Origin: Caenimonas sedimenti | GTDB taxonomy: Bacteria > Pseudomonadota > Gammaproteobacteria > Burkholderiales > Burkholderiaceae_C | NCBI RefSeq assembly: GCF_007833165.1 | Contig: NZ_VOBQ01000018.1 | Span: 1 to 64,000 of the forward strand | Length of the DNA stretch: 64,000 bases | Direction: 5' to 3' | Shown here: positions 53,701 to 62,004 of the stretch, in pieces | Numbering within the stretch: the stretch's first letter is position 1 | How the letters are laid out: the number at the start of each line of letters is the position of its first letter | The notes under the pieces: generated by a model | Told to the model about the DNA's origin: nothing | Database searches by the model: none | What the model saw: the letters and a program-made list of their open reading frames with translations, nothing else | Position numbers and translations under genes: made by a program

Positions 53701-54412
53701 CGCCGGTACTTTCCTGCATGGCGTGCTGGAATGGGCCGGGGAGCGCGGTTTCGGTGCGGTGGCGAGCGAGCCGCAGGAGGTGGACGAACTGATCCGCAAG
53801 CGTTGCGAGGTGCGCGGCTGGACGCAGTGGGCCGCGCCCTTGCAGCGCTGGCTGGCCCGCTGGCTGGCGACACCGATGCAACTCGCCGGATTGCCCGGCG
53901 TCGCGCCGGTGCGCCCCGCGGACCTGCACACGATCCAGAACGAGATGGAGTTCTGGTTTCCCGCGGACCACGTGGATGCGCTCCAGCTCGATGCCCTGGT
54001 CACCGCGCACACGCTGGGCGGCGTGGCGCGGCCGGTGCTGGCGCAGCAGCAGTTGAACGGCATGCTCAAGGGCTTCATGGACCTGGTGTTCGAGCATGAT
54101 GGCCGCTACTTCGTCGCGGACTACAAGTCCAACCGGCTCGGGGAACACGATGCCGACTACACCGCCGAAGCCATGCAGGCCGAGGTGCTGAAGCACCGCT
54201 ACGAGCTGCAGTACGCGATCTACCTGTTCGCGCTGCATCGGCTCTTGCGCAGCCGCATCCCGGACTACGACTATGACCGGCATGTGGGCGGGGCGGTCTA
54301 CATCTTCCTGCGCGGGCATGCCGCGCCCACTCAGGGGCTGCATCTGGAACGCCCGGGCCGCGCGCTGATGGACGCGATGGACCGATTGTTCGATGGGGCG
54401 GGCCGCGCATGA
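50714..54412 (+). CDS. recB: Exodeoxyribonuclease V beta subunit RecB, with in-frame tandem repeat
   Basis: A 1232-residue helicase-nuclease. N-terminal SF1A helicase: Walker A EASAGTGKTYT (about 20-30), motif II LIDEFQDTDPVQ, motif III GDPKQAIYSFRGAD and motif V VHKSKGLEYGLVFVPF. The C-terminal RecB nuclease has D1136 and K1138 in VADYKSN, with the family GFMDLVFEHDGRYF before it. Two tandem 36-bp units of a type B repeat half give residues about 91-113 (VVPAQAGTQ twice), inserted in the 1B region after the ATKELRDRIRARL helix. The start overlaps recC and the end overlaps recD, each by four bases. Confidence 0.95.
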   Translation: MTDILDPLRFALQGRSLIEASAGTGKTYTIAALYVRLVLGHGGAGAFREALMPPQILVVTFTEAATKELRDRIRARLAAAAVLFQAVQEAVVPAQAGTQAKDVVPAQAGTQAPADDFLLDLRASYPPAEWPACAHILRLAAEWMDEAAVSTIHGWCNRMLREHAFASGSLFSQALEADQNDLLDEAVRDYWRREFYALAEEDARSITDWWRNPAALRQALLGLLPHAAHWGAAPAPRDSLRQAREENEALLAGLKAPWRNWCDDIQRLLDAAVEAGHVDGRKLKKTDYHRWLNLLRAWCSGSEVRPALTATAWTRLTPEGLQVAWKEGRKAPDHAALAALRELNIQLAALRDAKPDVLRHAARWVAQRLQDEQERLARMGFDDLLTRLAAALQGPNGERLAQTIRAQFPVALIDEFQDTDPVQYAIFRAIYGAASPEGATALVLIGDPKQAIYSFRGADIHTYLAARRDTQGRHATLGTNYRSTETLVAAVNRFFVQAEERAQGAGAFLFRQGDDNPLPFFEVGAQGRAETWQVHDAPAPALNCWWFDPPQAPRPGDYIAAMATGCASEIVRLLQLGQHGEAAFAGPRGLRALQPGDIAVLVNTGHEARTLQRALQRRGVRSVYLSDRDNVYSTPAARELQRLLQACADPDDGRLLRAALGSALLALPWSALDELQRDEHAWEARLLQFRDYRSQWRRQGVLPMLRRLLNDFGVPRRLIAANDERQLTDVLHLAELLQQASGLLEGEHALVRHLAEQRQAQVMQPDERQLRLESDEKLVKVVTVHKSKGLEYGLVFVPFASNSRAAKATDLPHRWHDEEGRLQVSLSAGDEVLERVNRERLGEDVRKFYVALTRGRFATWVGLAPLADFARSAPGYLLAGGEAVPPGSLQGLLQAAFGRTAGVAIVPVPAEGESRYVPDTAQTVLAPEPKLPAGARERWWIASYSALRVAESGQPAQRLPASAEEANYLEAAGEEGPPPVVEPAPDSLHGFPRGASAGTFLHGVLEWAGERGFGAVASEPQEVDELIRKRCEVRGWTQWAAPLQRWLARWLATPMQLAGLPGVAPVRPADLHTIQNEMEFWFPADHVDALQLDALVTAHTLGGVARPVLAQQQLNGMLKGFMDLVFEHDGRYFVADYKSNRLGEHDADYTAEAMQAEVLKHRYELQYAIYLFALHRLLRSRIPDYDYDRHVGGAVYIFLRGHAAPTQGLHLERPGRALMDAMDRLFDGAGRA
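50984..51048. repeat. Tandem type B repeat halves inside recB
   Basis: Two copies of GTCGTTCCTGC-GCAG-GCAGGAACCCA, with a 36-bp period, keep the reading frame and add VVPAQAGTQAKD then VVPAQAGTQA. The copies are identical over about 28 bases, so the duplication looks recent. Confidence 0.9.
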
Positions 54413-56481
54413 CGCCGCCTGTCGCCACCGTCGCGCAACTGGCGCAGCTCGAAGCCTGGGTGCGGCACGGCTGGTTGCGCGAGATCGACGCCGCCCTGGC
54501 CGCCTTCCTGGCGCGCGAGGCGCCGGATGCGCATCCCCTGCTGCTGCTGGGCGCCGCACTCGCCAGCCACCAGCTTGGGCGCGGTCACGCCTTCCTGGAC
54601 CTGCGCGCCGTGCTGGCCGACGCCGGCGAGACGCTGGCGTTGCCGCCGGAAGAGGGCGATGCCCCCGCTGCGGACTTGCCGTTGGGGCCGGCCCAGGTGC
54701 TGGCCGGCATCCGCCTGGAGGACTGGCGCGCCGCGCTGGACCACGCCAGCCTCGTCGGGTTCGGCGACAGCGCGGGCGCGGGCGCGACGCCGCTGGTGTT
54801 GGCCGGCGACCGCCTCTACCTGCGTCGCTACTGGCGCTACGAGCGCACGGTGGACGAAGCGATCGCCGAACGTCTCGCCAGTCCCGCCTCGCTCGGCACC
54901 GGCGGCGAAGCACGTCTGCACGCTGTGCTCTCGGCGTTGTTTCCGCCTGCGGACGACCTGTTCGCACCGCTCGACTGGCAGAAGGTGGCCTGCGCGCTCG
55001 CGGCGCGCTCGCGCTTCGCCATCGTCACCGGTGGTCCTGGCACGGGCAAGACGACGACGGTCGTGCGGCTGCTGGCGGTGCTGCAGGACCTCGCGATGGC
55101 GACCGGGCCCAAGCTGCGGATCCGCCTCGCCGCGCCCACCGGCAAGGCGGCGGCGCGGCTGAACGAATCGATCGCGAGCGCGGTGGCCAACTTGCTGCTC
55201 GCCCGCGACGCGCATGGCGAACGGGTGCGCGCGGCGATCCCCACCGAAGTGACGACTGTGCATCGCCTTCTCGGGAGCCGGATGGACACGCGGCGCTTCC
55301 ATCACCATGCGCGCAATCCGCTGCCGCTCGACGTGCTGGTGCTCGACGAGGCTTCGATGGTGGACCTGGAGATGATGGCCAACGTGCTGGAGGCCTTGCC
55401 CGCGCACGCGCGGCTGGTGCTGCTGGGCGACAAGGACCAGCTGGCTTCGGTGGAAGCGGGTGCGGTGCTGGGTGCCTTGTGCCGGCGTGCCGACGGCGGC
55501 CACTATACGCAGGCGACGACTGACTGGTTGCGTGCGGTCACCGGCGAAGACGTGCCCGGCGACATGCGGGACCCACGCGGTCAACCGCTGGACCAGGCCG
55601 TGGTGAAGCTGCGCAAGAGCCACCGCTTCACCGAGGGCAGCGGCATTCGCCGGCTGGCCGATGCGGTGAACGCGGGCGATGCCGGTGCGCTCGCCGCGTT
55701 GCGCGCCGATCCGCCGGCCGACCTGGCATTCGCGGAACTGCCGATGGACGGCGAGGCGCTGCGGCAACTGGTGCTGGAAGGCGCGGTGGACGCGGTGGGT
55801 GCCGTGCCGGCAGCCCGCGCCGGGCGGCCCCGCCGCGATGCGCCGCTTGGGTTTCGCCACTATCTGGGCGTGCTGCGCCGGCGCAAGCCGCCGGCGGCCG
55901 CCGATGCGGCCGCCATGGACGGCTGGGCGCGTGATGTGCTCGATGCGTTCGGTGCGTTCCGGCTGCTGTGCGCCGTGCGCCGCGGCCCGGCCGGCGTCGA
56001 GACGCTGAACGCGCAAGTCGCGGCCTGGCTGCAAGCCGAAGGGCTGGTCCCGGCCGACCAGGGCTGGTACCTGGGCCGGCCGGTCATGGTCATCCGCAAC
56101 GACTATGGGCTCGGGCTGATGAACGGTGACGTGGGCGTCACGCTGGCGCAGCCACCGGCCGGCGGCGGCCGGGGTGACTGGACCCTGCGCGTGGCCTTCG
56201 CGCGCGGCGACGGCGGCATCCGCTGGGTGCTTCCCAGCCGGCTGCAGGGCGTGGAGACGGCGTTCGCGATGACCGTCCACAAATCGCAGGGCTCCGAGTT
56301 CGCGCATGCGGCGCTGCTGCTGCCGGACCGGATGAACCGGGTGTTGACGCGCGAGCTGGTCTATACCGCCGTGACGCGGGCGAGTGCGCGGCTGACGGTT
56401 GCGGGTCACCTGGGCCTGCTGGAGCCGGCGATCGCGCGTCGGTTGGCGCGGACTGGCGGTTTGCTGGACGCGGAGTCCTGA
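54409..56481 (+). CDS. recD: Exodeoxyribonuclease V alpha subunit RecD
   Basis: A 690-residue 5'-3' helicase subunit. It has an N-terminal RecB-contact domain (about 1-180), Walker A VTGGPGTGKTTTVVRLL (about 204-220), Walker B VLDEASMVD, GDKDQLASVEAGAVLG, and the C-terminal motif TVHKSQGSEFAHAALLLPD. Motifs are complete. It is the last of the recC-recB-recD unit, each junction overlapping by four bases. Downstream are palindromic repeats and the convergent AraC gene. Confidence 0.94.
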   Translation: MTPPVATVAQLAQLEAWVRHGWLREIDAALAAFLAREAPDAHPLLLLGAALASHQLGRGHAFLDLRAVLADAGETLALPPEEGDAPAADLPLGPAQVLAGIRLEDWRAALDHASLVGFGDSAGAGATPLVLAGDRLYLRRYWRYERTVDEAIAERLASPASLGTGGEARLHAVLSALFPPADDLFAPLDWQKVACALAARSRFAIVTGGPGTGKTTTVVRLLAVLQDLAMATGPKLRIRLAAPTGKAAARLNESIASAVANLLLARDAHGERVRAAIPTEVTTVHRLLGSRMDTRRFHHHARNPLPLDVLVLDEASMVDLEMMANVLEALPAHARLVLLGDKDQLASVEAGAVLGALCRRADGGHYTQATTDWLRAVTGEDVPGDMRDPRGQPLDQAVVKLRKSHRFTEGSGIRRLADAVNAGDAGALAALRADPPADLAFAELPMDGEALRQLVLEGAVDAVGAVPAARAGRPRRDAPLGFRHYLGVLRRRKPPAAADAAAMDGWARDVLDAFGAFRLLCAVRRGPAGVETLNAQVAAWLQAEGLVPADQGWYLGRPVMVIRNDYGLGLMNGDVGVTLAQPPAGGGRGDWTLRVAFARGDGGIRWVLPSRLQGVETAFAMTVHKSQGSEFAHAALLLPDRMNRVLTRELVYTAVTRASARLTVAGHLGLLEPAIARRLARTGGLLDAES

Positions 56482-56499
56482 GTTGCTATTCCTGCTGTT

Positions 56500-56525
56500 T
56501 CTCCCTCTCCCTGTGGGAGAGGGAG
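56500..56525. repeat. Type A palindromic repeat after recD
   Basis: CTCCCTCTCCC-TGT-GGGAGAGGGAG, 18 bp after the recD stop. It could also help terminate recD transcription. It leads directly into the duplicated AraC tail. Confidence 0.75.
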
Positions 56526-56605
56526 CAAGTCAATTCAGCGGCTCGCGAGCACGCCCTTTGCCACCAGCGCCCGGTATTCCGACGGCGCATTCCCCACGCA
56601 CTTGC
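56523..56605 (-). pseudogene. Remnant of an AraC-type gene 3' end (duplicated tail)
   Basis: On the minus strand this encodes KCVGNAPSEYRALVAKGVLASR and a stop. The tail of the intact AraC gene at 56795 differs by one residue (Thr to Ala). At DNA level about eight bases differ in 80, mostly silent. The similarity runs with a constant 260-bp offset (56515-56605 against 56775-56865), including the adjoining type A repeat. No upstream AraC sequence remains here. Confidence 0.8.
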
Positions 56606-56666
56606 ATGGGGACACCCCCAGCGAAGATGCGTCGAGGCATGGTGGGATCGCAGCGGCTTCGGGCTG

Positions 56667-56787
56667 TTTCTCCCTCTCCCTCTGGGAGAGGGCTGGGGTG
56701 AGGGTTGCCGCCCGACGAGGCGTCACCAGACCAATGCCGTGCCGCGCCTGCCCTCACCCCAACCCTCTCCCAGAGGGAGAGGGAGCA
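56667..56787. repeat. Composite of two inverted type A repeats
   Basis: A forward copy (56667-56705) and a reverse copy (56751-56787) flank a 45-bp spacer, the same layout as inside nrtB. The 313-bp gap between recD and AraC contains only this, the single repeat at 56500 and the AraC remnant. Confidence 0.85.
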
Positions 56788-56794
56788 AGTCAAT

Positions 56795-57685
56795 TCAGCG
56801 GCTCGCGAGCACACCCTTCGCCACCAACGCGCGGTATTCAGAAGGCGTATTCCCCACGCATTTGCTGAAGAACTTGCTGAAGTACGCCGCGTCTTCATAC
56901 CCCAGTTGCACGGCGACCTCTGCCACTGGCATCGGCGTATAGGCCAGCAGACGCCGCGCTTCCAGCATCAATCGCTCATGCAGCAACTGCAGCGCGGATT
57001 GCTTCGTCACGCTGCGGCAGCTGCGGCTCAGGTGGTCGGGTGTCACCCCCAACGCATCAGAGTAGAAAGACAACGGCCGATGCTCGCGAAAGGATTGCTC
57101 GACCAGCGCGTGAAACCGCTGCACCAGCACATCCCGCGTTCCCTGGCTCTTCTCGCGGCTGAAATGCTCACCGCGTTGCCGCAGGAATTGCACCGCCAGC
57201 AGCGTGGCGCAGGCCAGCAGGGCGTGCACGCGGCCTGGGCTCTGCGCACGGAACTCACGAGCGATCTGAGCGAAGAGCGCGTTGCAGACCGCCTGCTCTT
57301 CGTCCGGCAAGCCGTCGAGCACGAACGACGCGGCCAGCTCGGATTCAGCGAGAGTCGACCCGGCCAACAGGCGCTGCAGCGTCGCCGTCGGCACCGTCAC
57401 CTGGTGCCCCACGGCATCGCGCGTGTAGGTGAAGCCGTGGACAGAGCCCGGCGCCAGCATCAGCAGCACCGGCGCCTGCGCCTCGAACTCGCGGCCGTCG
57501 ATGGTGCCGCGCATGCTGCCCTGCGCGAGCAACTGGAACTGATGCAAACCGTCGTGCCGATGGGCCGGAATCGTCCAGTCCATCTCGGTGCCGCGTTCCG
57601 CCACCGATTCGTAGTGCAGGCAATCGTCCGGCTGGTCGTGACGGACTTCGCGGAAGGGGACGAGCAGCAGCGGCGCGGGCTTCAT
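56795..57685 (-). CDS. AraC-family transcriptional regulator
   Basis: A 296-residue regulator. The N-terminal cupin (DWTIPAHRHDGLHQFQLLAQGSM, quoted in part; APGSVHGFTY) resembles the PobR/HpaA type that senses aromatic acids. The C-terminal double helix-turn-helix includes LGVTPDHLSRSCRSVTKQSALQLLHERLMLEARRLL and a second LGYEDAAYFSKFFSKCVGNTPSEYR. A GTG 15 bases upstream is an alternative start. It is divergent from the ThDP enzyme-ALDH gene across about 90 bp and probably controls it. Confidence 0.87.
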   Translation of the reverse strand: MKPAPLLLVPFREVRHDQPDDCLHYESVAERGTEMDWTIPAHRHDGLHQFQLLAQGSMRGTIDGREFEAQAPVLLMLAPGSVHGFTYTRDAVGHQVTVPTATLQRLLAGSTLAESELAASFVLDGLPDEEQAVCNALFAQIAREFRAQSPGRVHALLACATLLAVQFLRQRGEHFSREKSQGTRDVLVQRFHALVEQSFREHRPLSFYSDALGVTPDHLSRSCRSVTKQSALQLLHERLMLEARRLLAYTPMPVAEVAVQLGYEDAAYFSKFFSKCVGNTPSEYRALVAKGVLASR

Positions 57686-57778
57686 GGACTGGATTTTCAC
57701 CCGATGCCGGAAAAGTACATGTAAACGGCCGAATCGTCCATCGCGTCACAGGGGTTTGCCGCGCATCATCCAGCCCCT

Positions 57779-60700
57779 ATGACACGCAATCCCAGCCCAG
57801 GCGAAGCCGTCCTGCAGGCGGCGCAACGCCCGCCCGTGCGGGTGACGGGCGCGCAGGCGCTGGTGCGCATCCTGCTGGCCGAAGGCGTCGACACGGTGTT
57901 CGGCATCGTCGGCGGCAAGCTCTCGCCGCTGTTCCACGCGCTGAGCCAGGAACCGAAGATCCGCTTCATCGGCGTGCGCCACGAGGCTGCCGGCCCGATG
58001 ATGGCCGCGGCCGTGCATGCGGGCACCGGCAAGATGGCGGTGGCGGTCGGCGAGTTGGGCCCCGGCGGGCTCAACATGGCCTCCGGCCTCGGCGTCGCCT
58101 TCAACAACAACCTGCCGCTGCTGGCGATCACCACCAACCAGCATCGCGCCTCCTCCTATCCGCACAGCGGCGTGTTCATGGACATGGACACGCGGGCCGT
58201 GACGACACCGCTGACGAAATGGAATGCCGTGGTGCAGGACGGCCGGCGCATGCCCGAGCTGGCGCGGCGCGCTTTCCGCGAGGCGCTCAGTGGCCGGCCC
58301 GGGCCTGTGCACCTGGACATCCCGCAGGACGTGCTGGGTGAGGTGCATGCCTTCGCAGCCGATGAGTTCGATGTGGCTCCGGCCCGGTATCGCGCGACGT
58401 TGCCGCCGCGTCCGGCTGCAGCGGCAGTCGAGGCCGCAGTCGCGCTCTTGCAAAGCGCCAAGCGGCCGCTCGTGGTCGGCGGTGGCGGCGTGGTGGTGGC
58501 TGGCGCGTCTGACGCGCTTCGCGAACTCGCGCAACGCCTCAACGCCCCCGTCGTCCCCACGCAAATGGCGCTGGGCGTCGTGCCGTCCGACAGCCCGCAT
58601 TTCATCGGCCACGGCGGCATCATCGCCGGCGAGGCGGTCAAGCACGCCTTCGAGCGCGCCGACGTGATCATCAGTGTCGGCTGCCGCTGGTCCTCGTGGA
58701 TGTGGGACGAGCGCGGCGCGCTGGCGCGGCGCCACCACAAGCTCATCAACGTCAACATCGATCCTTCGGCGCTCGGCGGGGCGGCGATGCATGAAGTGGC
58801 GATGCAAGCCGATGCGGGCGAAGCCTTGCGCGACATCCTCTCTGCGCTGGGTGAAGACGCAGCGGCCGACGCCAGTTGGCTGGAAGAAGTCCGCGCCGTT
58901 CGCGCCCGTTACGAACGCAAGCTGGCCATCATGGCCGCCGACACCGAAGAGACGATGCACCCGGCCGCCCTGGCGAAGGCCATCGCGGACGCGCTGCCCA
59001 AGGACTCGCTCGCGGTCTACGACGGCGGCCACACCACCTTCTGGAGCAACGACTTCACGCCGGTGCACGACGTGCGCACGCGCTTCCACGAGCCGGGCAT
59101 GAGCCACCTGGGCTACGGCCTGCCGGCGGCCATCGCGCTCAAGTCGCAGAACCCCGGCAAGACCGTCGTCAACATCACCGGTGACGGCGCCTTCGGCTTC
59201 ACGCTCAACGAGCTGGACACGGCACGCCGGAACAAGCTGCAAGTCATCACCCTCATCCACAACAATGCCGCCTGGGGCGTGATCCGCATGGGCCAGAAGC
59301 TGGGCCTGGATTTCGAGATGGCGACGGCGCTGGAAGACACCGATTACGCGGCCATCGCACGCGGCTTCGGTTGCCATGGCGAAGTCGTCACGCGCGCGGG
59401 CGACGTCGCCGGCGCCCTGCAGCGCGCCATCGCCTCCGGCCTGCCGGCGGTGCTGGATTGCCGCACCAAGTTCCTGCCGCATCCCGCGGTCCCCCAATTC
59501 GTCAGCATGAACAAGTACGGCTTCCAGTCGCTCACGCGCGTGGAGCCCACCAAAGAGAGAACCATGAACGACATCCGCATGCTCATAGCCGGTGAAAAGA
59601 CAGCCTCCGCTTCCGGCAAGACTTTCGAGCGGCGCAATCCGCTGGATGGCACGATCGCCACGCGGGCTCCCGCGGGAACCGCACAAGACGCGCTGACTGC
59701 GGTCGACGCCGCCGCCAAGGCCTTCCCGGCCTGGTCGGCGATGGGCCCCGGCGCGCGCCGTGCGCTGTTGCAGAAGGCGGCCGTGGCACTGGAGGCCAAG
59801 GCGCCGAAGTTCATCGAAGCGATGGCCGCCGAGACCGGCGCCGCCGCCCCCTGGGCCGGCTTCAACGTGCACTTGGCCGCCGGCATGCTGCAAGAGGCCG
59901 CGGCGATCACCACGCAGATCGGCGGCGAAGTGATCCCCTCCGACGTGCCCGGCAGCCTGGCCATGGGCCTGCGTGTGCCGGCCGGCGTGGTGCTGGGCAT
60001 CGCGCCCTGGAACGCGCCGGTGATCCTGGGCGTGCGCGCCATCGCAACGCCGCTGGCCTGCGGCAACACGGTCATCCTCAAAGGCTCCGAGCTGTGCCCG
60101 GCCACGCACGGCTTGATCATCGAAGCGCTGCAAGAGGCGGGCTTGCCGCCTGGCGTGGTCAACTTCGTGACCAACGCGCCGGCCGATGCTGGTGAAGTCG
60201 TCGAGGCGATGGTGTCCCACCCGGCCGTGCGCCGCGTCAACTTCACCGGCTCCACCAAGGTCGGCAAGATCATCGCGCAGACCTGCGCCAAGTACCTCAA
60301 GCCGGCGATCCTCGAACTGGGCGGCAAGGCTCCGCTGGTGGTGCTGGACGACGCCGATCTCGACGCGGCCGTCGACGGCGCGATCTTCGGCGCCTTCGCC
60401 AACTCCGGCCAGATCTGCATGTCCACCGAACGCATCGTGGTGGACGCGAAAATTGCCGATACGTTCGTCGCCAAGCTCGCCGCGCGCGCCGTCGGACTGC
60501 CGCTGGGCGATCCGCGCAAGGGCCCGGTCGTGCTGGGGTCTGTGGTGGACATGGCCACGGTCGAGCGCTGCAACGCGCTGATCGACGATGCGTTGGCCAA
60601 GGGCGCCACGCTGGTGTGCGGCGGCAAGTCCGAGAACACGCTGATGCCCGCGACCGTGCTCGACCACGTCACGCGCGACATGAAGATCTACCACGACGAG

Positions 60701-61015
60701 AGCTTCGGCCCGGTCAAGCCGGTGGTGCGGGTCGAAGGTGTCGAAGCCGCCATCACCTGCGCCAACGACAACCCCTATGGCTTGTCCGCAGCCGTGTTCG
60801 GCCGCGACGTTGCGCGCGCCATGCAGGTCGCGCGGCGCATTGAATCGGGCATCTGCCACATCAACGGCCCCACCGTGCACGACGAGGCGCAGATGCCTTT
60901 CGGCGGCGTCAAGGAATCCGGCTACGGCCGCTTCGGTGGCAAGGCCGGCATCGAAGCCTTCACCGAGCTGCGCTGGATGACGATCCAGACGGCGCCGCGG
61001 CACTACCCGTTCTGA
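57779..61015 (+). CDS. Fusion of ThDP-dependent decarboxylase-like enzyme and aldehyde dehydrogenase
   Basis: A single 1078-residue frame. Residues 1-590 form a ThDP enzyme of the acetolactate synthase/benzoylformate decarboxylase fold, with catalytic E69 (RHEAAGP) and the ThDP motif starting at GDG 468-470 and ending HNN. Residues 596-1078 are a full NAD-type aldehyde dehydrogenase of the salicylaldehyde/vanillin branch: E846 (LELGGKAP), C880 (SGQICMS) and a YPF end. The linker VEPTKERT translates a purine-rich AAAGAGAGAACC before ATG 59564, which looks like an old ribosome-binding site. So two genes appear joined by loss of a stop. A 2-oxo acid to aldehyde to acid route is inferred. Confidence 0.85.
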   Translation: MTRNPSPGEAVLQAAQRPPVRVTGAQALVRILLAEGVDTVFGIVGGKLSPLFHALSQEPKIRFIGVRHEAAGPMMAAAVHAGTGKMAVAVGELGPGGLNMASGLGVAFNNNLPLLAITTNQHRASSYPHSGVFMDMDTRAVTTPLTKWNAVVQDGRRMPELARRAFREALSGRPGPVHLDIPQDVLGEVHAFAADEFDVAPARYRATLPPRPAAAAVEAAVALLQSAKRPLVVGGGGVVVAGASDALRELAQRLNAPVVPTQMALGVVPSDSPHFIGHGGIIAGEAVKHAFERADVIISVGCRWSSWMWDERGALARRHHKLINVNIDPSALGGAAMHEVAMQADAGEALRDILSALGEDAAADASWLEEVRAVRARYERKLAIMAADTEETMHPAALAKAIADALPKDSLAVYDGGHTTFWSNDFTPVHDVRTRFHEPGMSHLGYGLPAAIALKSQNPGKTVVNITGDGAFGFTLNELDTARRNKLQVITLIHNNAAWGVIRMGQKLGLDFEMATALEDTDYAAIARGFGCHGEVVTRAGDVAGALQRAIASGLPAVLDCRTKFLPHPAVPQFVSMNKYGFQSLTRVEPTKERTMNDIRMLIAGEKTASASGKTFERRNPLDGTIATRAPAGTAQDALTAVDAAAKAFPAWSAMGPGARRALLQKAAVALEAKAPKFIEAMAAETGAAAPWAGFNVHLAAGMLQEAAAITTQIGGEVIPSDVPGSLAMGLRVPAGVVLGIAPWNAPVILGVRAIATPLACGNTVILKGSELCPATHGLIIEALQEAGLPPGVVNFVTNAPADAGEVVEAMVSHPAVRRVNFTGSTKVGKIIAQTCAKYLKPAILELGGKAPLVVLDDADLDAAVDGAIFGAFANSGQICMSTERIVVDAKIADTFVAKLAARAVGLPLGDPRKGPVVLGSVVDMATVERCNALIDDALAKGATLVCGGKSENTLMPATVLDHVTRDMKIYHDESFGPVKPVVRVEGVEAAITCANDNPYGLSAAVFGRDVARAMQVARRIESGICHINGPTVHDEAQMPFGGVKESGYGRFGGKAGIEAFTELRWMTIQTAPRHYPF

Positions 61016-61029
61016 ACAAGGAGACAAGC

Positions 61030-62004
61030 ATGCAACGTAGAGACATCCTGCGCGCAGCCGCGGCCATCGGCGGCGCGGCTGCGGGGCTGCCGGCCTTCGG
61101 CCAGGCGGGCAACATGTTCATCTGGTCGGGCTTTCCGGCGGGCGGCCTGGGCGACCAGGTGACGCGGCCTCTCATCGAGCAGATGCGGGGCAAGTTTCCC
61201 CAGACGATGGTCTACGACAGCAAGCCGGGCGCCGGCGGGCGCATCGCGGCTGAATTCGTCAAGCGCGCCGCGCCGGACGGCAACAACCTCCTGCAAGCCC
61301 CGGGGTCCATCATCGTGCTGCAGCCGCACGTGTACAAGAAGCTGCCCTACGACACGCTGGCCGATTTCACGCCCGTCGTCGGCTTGTGTTCTTTCACGAC
61401 GGTGCTGACCGCGGGCCCGGGCATGCCGGCGGACGTGAGGTCGGTGGCCGACCTGCTGCGCTGGGCCAAGGCCAACCCCACGCAGGCCAATTTCGGCATT
61501 CCGGCCACCGGCTCGGCGGGCCACCTGACCGGCATGCTGCTGGCCAAGCAGTCCGGCGTGGACTTGAATCCCATCCCCTACAAGGGCGGTGCGCCGCTGC
61601 TCACCGACCTGCTCGGTGGCCAGGTCCCGTTCAGCATCAATGTCGTCAGCGAGATCCTGCCGCATGTGCGTTCGGGCAAGCTGCGGGCCTTGGCCGTCAA
61701 TGCCCCCACGCGCTGGAAGGCGCTGCCCGAGGTGCCGACGATGACGGAGCTGGGGTACAAGGAGCTGGCATCGCTGGAGTGGCTGGCCTGGTTCGGCCCG
61801 GCGCAGATGCCTGCCACGCGCGTGGCCGCGATCAATGCGGCTGTCGGCGAAGCGCTCGCCTCGCCGGCGATGACGGAGACCTTCGCCAAGAATGGCCTGG
61901 AACCCTTGCGGGTCGCGCCGGACCGCTTCGCCGCCATGGTGAAACAGGACCACGCCTACTGGGGCGGCGTGGCCAAGGCGATCGGCTTCAAACCGGAGGA
62001 TTGA
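61030..62004 (+). CDS. Bug/TctC-family tripartite tricarboxylate receptor protein
   Basis: A 324-residue periplasmic binding protein with a Tat-like or Sec signal (RRDILRAAAAIGGAAAGLPAFGQ). Family blocks FPAGGLGDQVTRPL, YDSKPGAGGRIAAEFV and NFGIPATGSAGHL are clear. Bug proteins bind carboxylates or aromatic acids; most lack a dedicated transporter nearby, as here. It follows the ALDH by 14 bp and overlaps nothing, but is 0-1 bp from the GlcG-like gene. Probably it supplies the substrate of the upstream enzyme or reports its presence. Confidence 0.88.
   Translation: MQRRDILRAAAAIGGAAAGLPAFGQAGNMFIWSGFPAGGLGDQVTRPLIEQMRGKFPQTMVYDSKPGAGGRIAAEFVKRAAPDGNNLLQAPGSIIVLQPHVYKKLPYDTLADFTPVVGLCSFTTVLTAGPGMPADVRSVADLLRWAKANPTQANFGIPATGSAGHLTGMLLAKQSGVDLNPIPYKGGAPLLTDLLGGQVPFSINVVSEILPHVRSGKLRALAVNAPTRWKALPEVPTMTELGYKELASLEWLAWFGPAQMPATRVAAINAAVGEALASPAMTETFAKNGLEPLRVAPDRFAAMVKQDHAYWGGVAKAIGFKPED

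Noticed and set aside
50540-54967. Antisense open frame of 1475 codons opposite recB and recD
   Set aside because: Same compositional artefact; the plus strand has complete RecB and RecD motifs.
57746-61027. Antisense open frame of 1093 codons opposite the ThDP enzyme-ALDH gene
   Set aside because: No protein features, and the sense strand has intact catalytic motifs for both enzymes.
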